Shown here in pieces: positions 8,733 through 16,711 of a stretch of 64,000 nucleotides of DNA. Position 1 is the stretch's first letter, and each line of letters starts with the position of its first letter. Origin of the DNA: [Flexibacter] sp. ATCC 35103 (GTDB taxonomy: Bacteria > Bacteroidota > Bacteroidia > Flavobacteriales > Flavobacteriaceae). The notes under the pieces were generated by a model. The model saw only the letters and a list, made by a program, of their open reading frames with translations. It was not told the DNA's origin and ran no database searches. The translations under genes were made by a program, and so were the position numbers. The stretch is from contig NZ_MTQF01000001.1 of the NCBI RefSeq assembly GCF_001975985.1, positions 828,943-892,942 on the forward strand. Direction: 5' to 3'.

Positions 8733-9326
8733 ATGAGTAATTTTCCAGACCTATTAACTGACGAAAAAATCAAGGATAGTAATAAAGACTTTAGAAATGC
8801 ATTATTTTCTTTAGATAAGAAATTTATTGATAAGGATAATTATGTTCATTTAACAAGGATTTATTCTGCTACGAAACAACTTGATATTAGAAACAAGATC
8901 CTGAGACTTTTATATGATTTTGATTTTCCGTACTTAAAAGATTTCTTTGATACTGCGTATAAAAAAGAGCGTTATCTGGATATGAAAATCTATGCATTGC
9001 GAGGACTTTCTCAGTTTGTAAGCGAAAAGGAAATCGAAAAATTATTAATAAAGTTCAATCTTACTTTACTAAAAAGGCAAGAAACAACGCCTTATAATTA
9101 TCAGGAATACGAACTTTTAAGAGGAAAAAATTCTTTGCCTTATTTAGTTCAAAAATACAATTACAATTGTTTCAAGGAAACCCTCAATCAGGTAAATGAG
9201 CAATATAATGCAATGCCTTATGCCTTTAAAGGACATTTTACAATAGATGAGAATGGTGAAGGAGTTTCATTAAGAAGTCCGGAAGAAAGTTCAAAAATGA
9301 TTAAGGATTTTTTTAATAAGCAATAA
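8733..9326 (+). CDS. cytoplasmic helical-repeat protein of unknown function
   Basis: 197 residues, no signal peptide, no membrane segment. Residues ~35-115 look like HEAT-type helical pairs (IRNKILRLLYDFDFPYLKDFFDTAYKK, DMKIYALRGLSQFVSEKEIEKLLIKF). The C-terminal part has a short beta segment (HFTIDENGEGVSLRSPEE). I do not recognise the family. It is the last gene of a three-gene run and ends just before a hairpin that serves the opposite strand. Confidence 0.6.
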   Translation: MSNFPDLLTDEKIKDSNKDFRNALFSLDKKFIDKDNYVHLTRIYSATKQLDIRNKILRLLYDFDFPYLKDFFDTAYKKERYLDMKIYALRGLSQFVSEKEIEKLLIKFNLTLLKRQETTPYNYQEYELLRGKNSLPYLVQKYNYNCFKETLNQVNEQYNAMPYAFKGHFTIDENGEGVSLRSPEESSKMIKDFFNKQ

Positions 9327-9370
9327 AAAAATCGCAGCCTTCAAACTGAAAACTGCGACTGTATACTATA
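9325..9370 (-). terminator. minus-strand terminator containing a CAGTYT fragment
   Basis: TCGCAG-cc-TTCA-aac-TGAA-aa-CTGCGA (9332-9358) forms a hairpin; read on the minus strand it is followed by seven T. It closes the three-gene operon that ends at 9376. The right side (AACTGCGACTG) is a remnant of the dispersed CAGTYT repeat. Confidence 0.7.
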
Positions 9371-9375
9371 AACTC

Positions 9376-9807
9376 TTATTGTCCTGTATAAATAATTTTA
9401 CCATTCTTTTTCAATACATAACCTTTCCAGGGAATTAGCTGGTAATCGTCTTTATTCCAGGAATCACCTTCGGATTTTCTTTCTAAAAGAATGGGCTCTT
9501 TTTGAGTGTCCAGAAAAAGTTCGGCTTTATTTCCGTCAAAAATTACGTATGCCACTGTCGAATATGTTTTTCCGTCTTCGGCATGGGATAACTTTGTACC
9601 TGTTTCAAAAAGACGTACACATTCTTTTTTAAGGCTTGACCAGATATAACCCGCAGAACCTTTACAACCATGAGCATCTGAATCTCCGCCAACCATTACT
9701 GCTGGTTTCGATTCTTGTTGTTTTGGGGCTTTATTTTCTTCTGAAACTTTTTTAGCACAAGAAAATGAAGTACCAATAATGAGCGAAAGTAAAAATATCT
9801 TTTTCAT
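9376..9807 (-). CDS. lipoprotein with an HGCKGSAGYIW-type motif
   Basis: 143 residues. Signal peptide with lipobox SFSC (Cys17), so likely lipid-anchored. The central motif DAHGCKGSAGYIWSSLKKEC, then VRLFE, recurs in many small bacteroidotal lipoproteins; its two cysteines may form a disulfide. The rest is a beta-sheet-like segment with alternating charge (AEDGKTYSTVAYVIFDGNKAEL). Function unknown. It is the last gene of an operon with a membrane-anchored protein and an MBL-fold hydrolase. Confidence 0.75.
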   Translation of the reverse strand: MKKIFLLSLIIGTSFSCAKKVSEENKAPKQQESKPAVMVGGDSDAHGCKGSAGYIWSSLKKECVRLFETGTKLSHAEDGKTYSTVAYVIFDGNKAELFLDTQKEPILLERKSEGDSWNKDDYQLIPWKGYVLKKNGKIIYTGQ

Positions 9808-9849
9808 ATATCCTATAATTTAGGTTGCAAAAAATAGGATTATACTTCC

Positions 9850-10353
9850 TTATTTTTGATACAACCAGGTTTGAATTACTTCAAAAGTAACACTTTCATC
9901 ATCAGCAACAAAGTATTTTAACAAGACTTCTCCCCATAATTCACCATTACTATAATCTGCAATGATCCATCTGTGGTTTAAAATCTTAGCTTTATTGATT
10001 ATAAATTTATTTGGACCTATTTTATCTTGTCCTGTATAAGGATTCCCATTTGGGTTTGCGTTTAGGTCTAATAATTTTTCTGTAACAACCGGAATTAGTT
10101 TTTCGTATAAAATCACTTTTCCACCAGATGCACTATTATCAAAATAGTTTTGCGCATTTTCATTATGTTCTAAAGAAAAATAATCTGATTCAGCTAATTT
10201 TGTTGTTACTGTATTGATGCTGTCTCTTAGCTTCTTAGTCGTTTTATCATATCGCTCTTCTCCAAATTTTACTTCTCTGCTGTAAAACATATAAGTAAAA
10301 ACATTCATAAGTATCGCAAGGATAAAAAGATAAAGCATTAAGGATTTTTTCAT
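9850..10353 (-). CDS. membrane-anchored protein of unknown function
   Basis: 167 residues. One N-terminal helix (~5-24) anchors it, followed by a short helical, lysine-rich neck and a globular region with conserved-looking GKVILYEKLIPVVTEKLL and NHRWIIADYSNGELWGEVLLKYFV. The topology suggests a periplasmic domain. It begins 12 bp after the MBL-fold gene and is followed after 42 bp by the lipoprotein, so the three are probably one transcript. I cannot assign a family. Confidence 0.65.
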   Translation of the reverse strand: MKKSLMLYLFILAILMNVFTYMFYSREVKFGEERYDKTTKKLRDSINTVTTKLAESDYFSLEHNENAQNYFDNSASGGKVILYEKLIPVVTEKLLDLNANPNGNPYTGQDKIGPNKFIINKAKILNHRWIIADYSNGELWGEVLLKYFVADDESVTFEVIQTWLYQK

Positions 10354-10365
10354 TTTGTGGTATAA

Positions 10366-11130
10366 TTAAATTGTAATTTCTAAATTATCATAAGCCAGAA
10401 AAACGTTTTCAGGCAATTGTTTTTGTACTTCTTCATGAAAGCCCAAAACGTGGCTGATATGCGTTAAATAAGCGACTTCAGGTTTTACTAAATTTATAAA
10501 ATCCAACGCTTCCTGTAAATTAAAGTGTGTATCGTGTGATTCTACCCTTAAAGCATTTACCACTAAAACCTTAAGGTTTTTTAGTTTTTCGATTTCGACT
10601 TCATCAATTGTCTTAACATCGGTTAGATAAGCAAAATCATCTATACGATAACCAAAAACCTGTAAGTCGCCATGCATGACATTTACCGGAATGGCAGTTT
10701 TATCACCAACGGCAAAGGATTGGTTATTGACTACTTCGATTGTTTTAACGCTCGGCGCTCCCGGATATTTGTTTACGGTTTCGAAAACATAATCAAAACG
10801 GCGTTTTAGATTATCAATAACACGTTTATGTGCATAAACGGGTATTTCGCCTTGTCTGAAATTAAACGGACGAATGTCGTCTAAACCGGCAGTATGATCT
10901 GCATGTTCGTGTGTAAATAAAATGGCATCGAGATGTCTGCAGCCACAGGAAAGCATTTGCTGCCTGAAATCAGGACCGCAATCGATAACATAAGAATGCT
11001 CGCCCCAGGTAATCCAGATGGATACGCGGAGCCTTTTGTCCTTAGCATCAGTGCTTTTACAAACGGGATGATCGACTCCGATTATCGGAATGCCTTGAGA
11101 AGTACCAGTACCTAAAAAATAGACCTTCAA
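10366..11130 (-). CDS. MBL-fold phosphodiesterase-type hydrolase (PhnP-like)
   Basis: 254 residues, cytoplasmic. The N-terminus KVYFLGTGTSQGIP and the metal motif HEHADH (H74, H76, D78, H79) are diagnostic of the metallo-beta-lactamase fold. Further ligands are D50-type (YVIDCGPD), the H in VMHGDLQVFGY and the H in THISHVLGFHEE. The overall layout matches the PhnP/lipoate-associated group that hydrolyses cyclic phosphodiesters. No phosphonate genes are nearby, so the substrate stays open. It is the first gene of a three-gene minus-strand operon. Confidence 0.85.
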   Translation of the reverse strand: MKVYFLGTGTSQGIPIIGVDHPVCKSTDAKDKRLRVSIWITWGEHSYVIDCGPDFRQQMLSCGCRHLDAILFTHEHADHTAGLDDIRPFNFRQGEIPVYAHKRVIDNLKRRFDYVFETVNKYPGAPSVKTIEVVNNQSFAVGDKTAIPVNVMHGDLQVFGYRIDDFAYLTDVKTIDEVEIEKLKNLKVLVVNALRVESHDTHFNLQEALDFINLVKPEVAYLTHISHVLGFHEEVQKQLPENVFLAYDNLEITI

Positions 11131-11190
11131 TTGAACTTAATTTTTTTACAAAAATAGGATTATTTCTCTTTCATTAGAAGCCTAATTTGC

Positions 11191-11198
11191 TAACTTTG
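11191..11198 (+). promoter_or_regulatory. candidate -7 element TAACTTTG
   Basis: Exact TAnnTTTG match 22 bp before the ATG at 11221, implying a short leader. No clear TTTG at -33. Confidence 0.4.
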
Positions 11199-11220
11199 TA
11201 ACAAATCTATTTAAAATAAA

Positions 11221-12681
11221 ATGGGTACAGAAATAAAACTCAAAGGTGACAAGGTCATCGAACAGATTCCTTCCATAAAAGACAAAGCGTTACGCATTAA
11301 TTTAAACGAGAATATTTACGGAACATTTGCTGAAATTGGCGCTGGACAAGAAACGGTTAGGCATTTTTTCAGGTCCGGAGGTTCATCGGGAACAATTGCA
11401 AAAGCAATGTCTGCCTATGACAAAGATTTCAGTGACGCCGTTTATGGAATTGAAAGAGATGGCCGCTACGTAACCGAAGAGCGATTAAAAAAAATGCTTA
11501 CTCTTGAAGGACAGATTATCGAAGAGCGCCTAAGCAGAGAAAAACATCCTACAAAACTTTTTTTTAGTTACGCCAATACTGTTGCTACAATAGATTTTGC
11601 AAAACAATTTAAAGGACATGGCTGGGTTGGAATCCGATACCAAATTGAACCTGATGAAGCTTATAACGAAATTATCCTGCACATTCGTTTTAAAGAAACT
11701 GATGCCCGACTACAACAAGAAACACTTGGGATTTTAGGTGTAAACTTAATTTACGGTGCTTTTTACAAATACAACGATCCAAAACGATTACTTCGTTATT
11801 TATACGATCACTTAGATAAAGACCAGCTCGAAATTGATACCATTAACTTCTCAGGACCTCGTTTTGCTGATGTTGATAATCGATTGATGAGTTTGCAATT
11901 GGTTAAAAACGGAATGACCGATGCCGTAATGTTTAATCCTGAAGGAAAAAACGTTTTGCCGGCTGCTATTTTATACAAAAAGAACCTTCTTGCTTTTAGA
12001 GGAAGTTTTCGCCCGGTTACGAATGTAAACCTTGATATGTACGAGAAATCCCTAAAGATGTTTCTCGAAGAAAATAAGGTTGAAAAAGACAATACATTAG
12101 TCGTTTTTGAAATCACACTTTCGAATTTGCGATCTGATGGTGAAATCGACGAGCGCGATTTTATGGACAGAGCAGAATTACTTTGTTCGTTAGGTCAAAC
12201 TGTAATGATCTCCAATTTCCAGGAATATTATAAAGTGGTTGAATATTTTGCTAATTATACCAAAGCAAGAATGGGATTAGCAATGGGTGTAAACAACTTA
12301 GTAGATATTTTTGACGAGAAATATTACCGTCATTTAAGTGGTGGAATCCTTGAAGCTTTCGGAAAATTATTCTATCGTGATATGAAGGTATTCTTATACC
12401 CAATGTTAGGCGACAATGGAGAAATTATTACTTCTGAAAACTTAAAAGTACATCCTAGAATGAAGGAATTATATAAATTCTTTAAATTCAACGGAAAAGT
12501 AGTTGATATTGTAGATTACAATCCAGATATATTAAATGTATTCTCACGTGAAGTATTAAAAATGATCAGCCAGGGAAAAACGGGCTGGGAACCAATGCTT
12601 CCGTCAGGAGTTGCCGAAATTATAAAAGAGCATCACCTTTTTGGATATCATCCTCAGAAGGAGCTGGAACAAAATGCTTAA
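11221..12681 (+). CDS. conserved cytoplasmic protein of unknown function (486 aa)
   Basis: 486 residues, no signal peptide or membrane helix. Highly ordered sequence with many motif-like stretches: NLNENIYGTFAEIGAGQETVRHFFRSGG near the start, SREKHPTKLFFSYANTVATIDFAKQFKGHGW, and ARMGLAMGVNNLVDIFDEKYY. It looks like a conserved globular enzyme, but I see no Walker, Rossmann or nucleotidyltransferase HxGH signature and cannot name its chemistry. It is monocistronic, with its own promoter-like element and a strong terminator, consistent with a core gene. Confidence 0.8.
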   Translation: MGTEIKLKGDKVIEQIPSIKDKALRINLNENIYGTFAEIGAGQETVRHFFRSGGSSGTIAKAMSAYDKDFSDAVYGIERDGRYVTEERLKKMLTLEGQIIEERLSREKHPTKLFFSYANTVATIDFAKQFKGHGWVGIRYQIEPDEAYNEIILHIRFKETDARLQQETLGILGVNLIYGAFYKYNDPKRLLRYLYDHLDKDQLEIDTINFSGPRFADVDNRLMSLQLVKNGMTDAVMFNPEGKNVLPAAILYKKNLLAFRGSFRPVTNVNLDMYEKSLKMFLEENKVEKDNTLVVFEITLSNLRSDGEIDERDFMDRAELLCSLGQTVMISNFQEYYKVVEYFANYTKARMGLAMGVNNLVDIFDEKYYRHLSGGILEAFGKLFYRDMKVFLYPMLGDNGEIITSENLKVHPRMKELYKFFKFNGKVVDIVDYNPDILNVFSREVLKMISQGKTGWEPMLPSGVAEIIKEHHLFGYHPQKELEQNA

Positions 12682-12683
12682 AA

Positions 12684-12726
12684 AAATCCCCGGAAAGAAA
12701 GTTTTCTTTTTGGGGATTTTTTTTTA
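12684..12726 (+). terminator. Rho-independent terminator
   Basis: AAATCCCCGGAAAGAAA pairs with TTTCTTTTTGGGGATTT and is followed by nine T. It begins 3 bp after the stop codon of the 486-aa gene. Confidence 0.85.
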
Positions 12727-12848
12727 GTTTTCAGTCTCAGTTAAGGTTTTCAGTTACTCCCAGAGTGATTTCTCATTATTCGAAATGGCAAAATACTCAT
12801 ACAGTGAAAACCTGAAACCTGAAACAAAATAAACCTGAAACAAAAAAG
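12724..12848. repeat. patchwork of decayed dispersed repeats
   Basis: Contains a half CAGTYT copy (TTTTCAGTCTCAG, 12728-12740), a decayed arm of the 28-bp repeat (GTGATTTCTC...TTCGAAATGGCA, 12764-12790), and CCTGAAAC units (12811-12841) that run up to the end of the bcp gene. No coding sequence. Confidence 0.55.
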
Positions 12849-12849
12849 A

Positions 12850-13302
12850 CTATTTCAAAATCTGTGCTGCGTGTTCTTTAGTTTTAACTTGTGAGATAAC
12901 CTCATCGATAATTCCGTTTTCATCTATTACAAAAGTTGTTCTGTGAATTCCGTCGTATTCTTTTCCCATGAATTTCTTTGGTCCCCAAACGCCAAATGCG
13001 TTGATTACAGATTTATCTTCATCGGCTAATAAAGGAAAAGGAAATTCGTATTTGTCTTTAAATTTTGCCTGCGCTTTCTGACTGTCGGCACTTACTCCCA
13101 ATAATTCGTAATTATTGGCTTTAAAACGCTCAAAATTATCTCTTAAATCACAAGCCTCGGCAGTACAGCCCGGTGTACTTGCTTTTGGGTAAAAGAATAC
13201 GACTAATTTTTTTCCGGCGTAATCTGCTAATTTATGTGTTTTTCCGTCCTGATCTGTTCCTGAAAAATTTGGTGCTTTGTCACCGGCTTTTAATGTTGTC
13301 AT
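12850..13302 (-). CDS. bcp: thioredoxin-dependent peroxiredoxin, Bcp/PrxQ type
   Basis: 150 residues, cytoplasmic. Reduces hydroperoxides through a peroxidatic cysteine C46 in STPGCTAEAC; C51, five residues later, is the resolving cysteine, which defines the PrxQ/Bcp class. The conserved FYPKASTPGCT, SADSQ and HRTTFVIDENG blocks are all present. Single gene; repeats crowd both flanks. Confidence 0.95.
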   Translation of the reverse strand: MTTLKAGDKAPNFSGTDQDGKTHKLADYAGKKLVVFFYPKASTPGCTAEACDLRDNFERFKANNYELLGVSADSQKAQAKFKDKYEFPFPLLADEDKSVINAFGVWGPKKFMGKEYDGIHRTTFVIDENGIIDEVISQVKTKEHAAQILK

Positions 13303-13442
13303 ATTTTTTATTTTAGATTTTTTATTTTAGATTTCTGATTTTAGAATGTCTAGCAAAGATTATAGAAAAAAGATTATAGAGCAAAGACTTAGATTCAAAA
13401 CTCATAATTTATAATTCATAATTTTTAACTCATAACTTTTTT
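13303..13442. other. AT-rich intergenic spacer
   Basis: Three copies of ATTTTAGAT (13310-13345) and runs of AATTCATAATT-like sequence. The same TTTTAGATT units appear at 35828-35855. The bcp promoter should lie here, but I see no clear TAnnTTTG on the minus strand. Confidence 0.4.
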
Positions 13443-13582
13443 GCCCCAGATTGTAGTGAAAACCCCGGAATTGTGAAAGTTTAAATTTTTTGCATTAAGA
13501 AAGCGACTGGAAGAAGCTCTTGTTAATGCTTAAAAATGTTACTTTGACAATGAGGAGTTGTAACGGAAAGCTGGATTAGGCA
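13443..13582 (+). ncRNA. long structured hairpin element, possible conserved RNA or mobile palindrome
   Basis: The outer stem GCCCCAG / CTGGATTAGGC encloses two similar single-stranded boxes (ATTGTAGTGAAAACC and GTTGTAACGGAAAG). A long imperfect stem follows: ATTGTGAAAGTTTAAATTTT then GCATTAA on the left, and TTAATGC then AAAATGTTACTTTGACAAT on the right. The apex carries AAGCGACTGGAAGAAGC. I remember elements with GATTGTAGYGGAAA and AGCGACCGAAGGAAGC boxes as recurrent in Flavobacteriia, but I cannot verify a family name. It lies 45 bp before endonuclease III and in the same orientation. Confidence 0.5.
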
Positions 13583-13626
13583 CATCATGAAATTTATGCT
13601 ATTTTTACATCAATAAAAATACGGAA

Positions 13627-14283
13627 ATGAATAAAGAAGCCCGCGTACAATTTGTTATAAATACGTTAAAAGAACTCTACCCTACTATACCTGTACCCTT
13701 GGATCATAAGGATCCGTATACCTTATTAATTGCTGTTTTACTTTCGGCGCAATGTACAGATGTACGTGTGAACCAGATTACGCCTATTCTTTTTGCGAAG
13801 GCTGATAATCCGTATGATATGATTAAAATGTCTTTAGAAGAAATCAAAGAAATTATTCGACCTTGTGGTTTATCACCTATGAAATCGAAAGGTATTCATG
13901 GTTTGTCGCATATTTTGATTGACAAATACGACGGGGAGGTACCACAGAGTTTTGAAGCTCTTGAATCTTTGCCTGCTGTTGGTCATAAAACGGCAAGTGT
14001 GGTGATGTCACAAGCTTTTGGTGTTCCGGCTTTTCCGGTTGATACGCATATTCACAGGCTTATGTTAAGATGGAATCTTTCGAACGGAAAAAATGTGGTG
14101 CAGACAGAAAAAGATGCTAAAAGGCTTTTTCCAAGAGAATTATGGAATGATCTTCATCTTCAGATTATTTGGTATGGTCGTGAATATTCTCCTGCAAGAG
14201 GCTGGGATTTAGAAAAGGATATTATTACCAGAACTATTGGTAAAAAATCATTGATAGAAGAAGCTACTAAAAAGAAAGTTTAG
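13627..14283 (+). CDS. nth: endonuclease III-type DNA glycosylase without Fe-S cluster
   Basis: 218 residues, base-excision repair of oxidised pyrimidines. The helix-hairpin-helix is SLPAVGHKTASVVM with catalytic K121, and the second catalytic residue is D139 in VDTHIHR. The family normally ends with a four-cysteine [4Fe-4S] loop. Here the equivalent region (IWYGREYSPARGWDLEKDI, from residue 181) has no cysteine, so this is a cluster-less variant. I believe this is common in flavobacteria but cannot check it here. The gene is preceded by a structured intergenic element. Confidence 0.93.
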   Translation: MNKEARVQFVINTLKELYPTIPVPLDHKDPYTLLIAVLLSAQCTDVRVNQITPILFAKADNPYDMIKMSLEEIKEIIRPCGLSPMKSKGIHGLSHILIDKYDGEVPQSFEALESLPAVGHKTASVVMSQAFGVPAFPVDTHIHRLMLRWNLSNGKNVVQTEKDAKRLFPRELWNDLHLQIIWYGREYSPARGWDLEKDIITRTIGKKSLIEEATKKKV

Positions 14284-14308
14284 TAGCTTCTCTCTATTTT
14301 TATACATT

Positions 14309-15370
14309 TTACATACTGCCTTTTAGCGAATTATATTCGTTTGTCATATTAAGCGATCTGTATATCCCTAAAAGTGATTTCATTGCACTTTCATTTTTAG
14401 GTTCAATGGTTAGTGCTTTTTTAAGATATGGAATTGCGCTTTTTATAACTTCGTCTTTTTTAGCATCGAGTATATCATATTCCTGCATTTCTTTGGTACT
14501 GTTTCCTAATGCTGCCATTTGATCTACTATTTGCTTTTTCTCCTGTATTTTTACATACACAAGATTGATGTAGCAGTCCATACATTTTTCATTGGTCTGT
14601 AATCCCTCTTCATAATATTTCTCAGCATTACAGAAATCATTTCTCTCTAAATAAGAATATCCTAATGAAGTTAAAATTTCTTCTTTTTTAGAAGGCGGAA
14701 ACACATTTCGAGGTTTTTCATAAAGGCCTTCTCTAACACTTAGTTCTCTGGCACTCATAGACGCGAAAGCTTCTTCTTCTTTCGTTTTTTTGTTTGTAGC
14801 ATAAAAAATCATTCCTTTTCCGGTATAATTTATTTTTTTAAGCTCTTCAAAATATTTGATTGAAGTAGTATAATCTTTAGCTGTTAAAGATGATGTTGCA
14901 GCGTTGTATAAGTTTAATGTGTCTTTTTTATCAAACAGGTATACTTCATAACTTTTATCTGCACTTTCTTTAAATTTGCCTTCTTTATAATCTTTATAAG
15001 CTCCATCTACAAGTTTAGATTTCATTTCTTTTAAAGCTGAACTTGCCTTGAAAGCATACCTGTAATTTCGGGACTCATTTTCGTATAAAAGAACATCCTG
15101 ATAGGCACTGGAAGCTATAGTAAAGTTTGCTGCAGCATCTATATTTTTGGTTGCTAATTCTTTGTGTACATTTCCTTTTGTAAAAAAATAGTCGGTTTTT
15201 ACCTCATCAGGAGCATTTATAATAAGATATTCTATTTTTTTTAAAATAGCTGCTGCTTCCTGAAGTTTCCCTTTAGAATAGTTGGTTTGGGCTTCTTTAA
15301 GTTCTTCTTTTTGAGCAAATGCGCTAACATTTACCAAAATCAAGAAGATTAAAATTTTAAGGTTTTTCAT
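14309..15370 (-). CDS. exported tetratricopeptide-repeat protein
   Basis: 353 residues. Signal peptide to ~19 (NVSAFAQ), then TPR-like helical pairs: EAQTNYSKGKLQEAAAILKK near 27-46, DYTTSIKYFEELKKINY, CNAEKYYEEGLQTNEKCMDCYINL, and a final AIPYLKKALTIEPKNESAMKSLLGIY. It is likely a periplasmic scaffold or assembly factor. It has no operon partner: the upstream 460 bp are non-coding and the downstream gene is convergent. Confidence 0.8.
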   Translation of the reverse strand: MKNLKILIFLILVNVSAFAQKEELKEAQTNYSKGKLQEAAAILKKIEYLIINAPDEVKTDYFFTKGNVHKELATKNIDAAANFTIASSAYQDVLLYENESRNYRYAFKASSALKEMKSKLVDGAYKDYKEGKFKESADKSYEVYLFDKKDTLNLYNAATSSLTAKDYTTSIKYFEELKKINYTGKGMIFYATNKKTKEEEAFASMSARELSVREGLYEKPRNVFPPSKKEEILTSLGYSYLERNDFCNAEKYYEEGLQTNEKCMDCYINLVYVKIQEKKQIVDQMAALGNSTKEMQEYDILDAKKDEVIKSAIPYLKKALTIEPKNESAMKSLLGIYRSLNMTNEYNSLKGSM

Positions 15371-15829
15371 TTTGGTTACGTTTTGGTTGTTAAATAAATC
15401 TTATGGTTATTTTTATGAGCTGGATTTATCGGGAAGATTCAAGCTAATTTTACTTAGATCATTTTTAACGAAATGGCTCTGGTATTTTTTATTCTTAAGA
15501 AGATTATAACAAACAAAACACAGTTGGGTAATTTTTCTCCATAAATTATCTAGTTATTTGATTAAACATTATTTTTAATTACTTATTGAAAGGTTTTTAA
15601 TACATAAATCTCCTCGTTTAATGAAATTCATTGAACAAATAATTAGTTTTTAACCAAAATAGAACTAATTATTGAATAAATAAACAAAAACAGATTAAAA
15701 TATAAAATTTTAACAGGATGAGTATAAAAATTACTACTAAAACACCCATTTTAGTGGATAAAAATAAATCAATAATTACAAATTTTAAAGCGACTGGAAA
15801 AAAATATTTGAGATAATTACATAAAAAAA
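15371..15829. other. 460-bp non-coding region
   Basis: AT-rich with two small palindromes: AATGAAATTCATT at ~15621-15633 and an 11-bp inverted repeat AATAATTAGTT / AACTAATTATT at 15638-15673. The string AGCGACTGGA at ~15789-15798 also occurs in the apex of the structured element at 13443. A 32-codon frame (15718-15816) is open but has no support. The promoter of the TPR gene must lie near 15371-15450; I see no clear consensus. Confidence 0.4.
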
Positions 15830-15861
15830 CTCACTAGTTGTATTTGCATACAAATAGTGAG
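15830..15861 (-). terminator. terminator of the sigma-factor operon
   Basis: CTCACTA-g-TTGTAT-ttgc-ATACAA-a-TAGTGAG is a near-perfect hairpin; on the minus strand it is followed by seven T. It ends the transcript that carries the sigma factor and the 47-residue protein. Confidence 0.8.
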
Positions 15862-15929
15862 CTTTTTAAACCAAAACGACCATTTGGTTTTCTTTCGAAA
15901 TAAACATCCGACAAATAATAGTGGGCTGT

Positions 15930-16073
15930 TTAATTAGCTATAATTTCAAAACTTTTATCTTCAATTTTCACAACTGTTAATGCTTGTGAATAATTAAGTA
16001 AAAAAGAAACAACTTCTTTTTTAGGTTTTAAATCTTTAGAAGCTAATGCTTTTTTAGAGTAAATTTTCGCCAT
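15930..16073 (-). CDS. 47-residue conserved small protein downstream of the sigma factor
   Basis: MAKIYSKKALASKDLKPKKE, then VVSFLLNYSQALTVVKIEDKSFEIIAN. Small, basic at the N-terminus, amphipathic at the C-terminus, no membrane segment. The ATG lies 50 bp after the sigma-factor stop, and a good terminator follows 68 bp after its own stop, so it sits inside that operon. I recall near-identical small proteins in other flavobacteria. A role as a sigma-factor partner is conceivable but purely positional inference. Confidence 0.7.
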   Translation of the reverse strand: MAKIYSKKALASKDLKPKKEVVSFLLNYSQALTVVKIEDKSFEIIAN

Positions 16074-16123
16074 ACTATCAAAATGTTTTATAATAGTATA
16101 ACGGGCAAATCTTCAAAATAGTA

Positions 16124-16708
16124 TTAGTTGGTTAAAATAATTTGATGTTTATCAATTATTTTTCTTAAATTCATTAGAGCATAGCGCATTCTGCCTAATG
16201 CGGTATTGATACTTACACCGGTAAGTTCAGAAATTTCTTTAAAACTCATATCCTGATACATACGCATTACCAAAACCTCTTTTTGATCATCTGGAAGTTC
16301 TTCGATTATCTTTTTTAAATCGACTTCTACCTGATCAAAAATCATTTTATTTTCTATGGTCAGGGAATCATCAGACATGACAGAAAAAATCGAAAACTCC
16401 TCGGTTTCTCTGTACATTGGCATTTTTTTGGTTTTACGAAAGTGATCCACAATCAAGTTGTGGGAAATACGCATTACCCAAGGCAAGAATTTACCTTCTT
16501 CGTTATATGAATTACTTTTAAGTGTTTTGATTACTTTAATAAAAGTATCTTGAAAAATATCGTTTGAAATATCTCTATCAGCAATCTTAGAATATATAAA
16601 TCCATATATCTTAGACTCGTGTCTCTTTATTAATGTTGCAAGTGCACCTTCGTTGCCTTCAACATAATTTTTCACTAATAGAGCGTCTGGAATATGCAGA
16701 TCAGCCAT
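16124..16708 (-). CDS. ECF-type RNA polymerase sigma factor
   Basis: 194 residues. Region 2 spans ~22-90, with KIYGFIYSKIADRDISNDIFQDTFIKV and LPWVMRISHNLIVDHFRKTKK (core binding and -10 recognition). Region 4 spans ~130-185, with ELPDDQKEVLVMRMYQDMSFKEISELTGVSINTALGRMRYALMNLRK, an intact helix-turn-helix. No adjacent membrane anti-sigma factor is encoded, unlike many ECF loci. It is followed by a 47-residue protein. An inverted repeat in the leader (16712-16765) may regulate it. Confidence 0.92.
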   Translation of the reverse strand: MADLHIPDALLVKNYVEGNEGALATLIKRHESKIYGFIYSKIADRDISNDIFQDTFIKVIKTLKSNSYNEEGKFLPWVMRISHNLIVDHFRKTKKMPMYRETEEFSIFSVMSDDSLTIENKMIFDQVEVDLKKIIEELPDDQKEVLVMRMYQDMSFKEISELTGVSINTALGRMRYALMNLRKIIDKHQIILTN

Positions 16709-16711
16709 AAT

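Noticed and set aside
9376-9807. MliC-type lysozyme inhibitor
   Set aside because: Size and lipobox fit, but I cannot confirm the MliC signature; left as unknown.
13627-14283. Possible MutY-type adenine glycosylase
   Set aside because: Has the catalytic lysine K121 of Nth and lacks the MutY C-terminal domain; length fits Nth.
15718-15816. 32-codon open frame beginning MSIKITTKTP
   Set aside because: No promoter-like element, no recognisable conservation, AT-rich setting; kept as non-coding.
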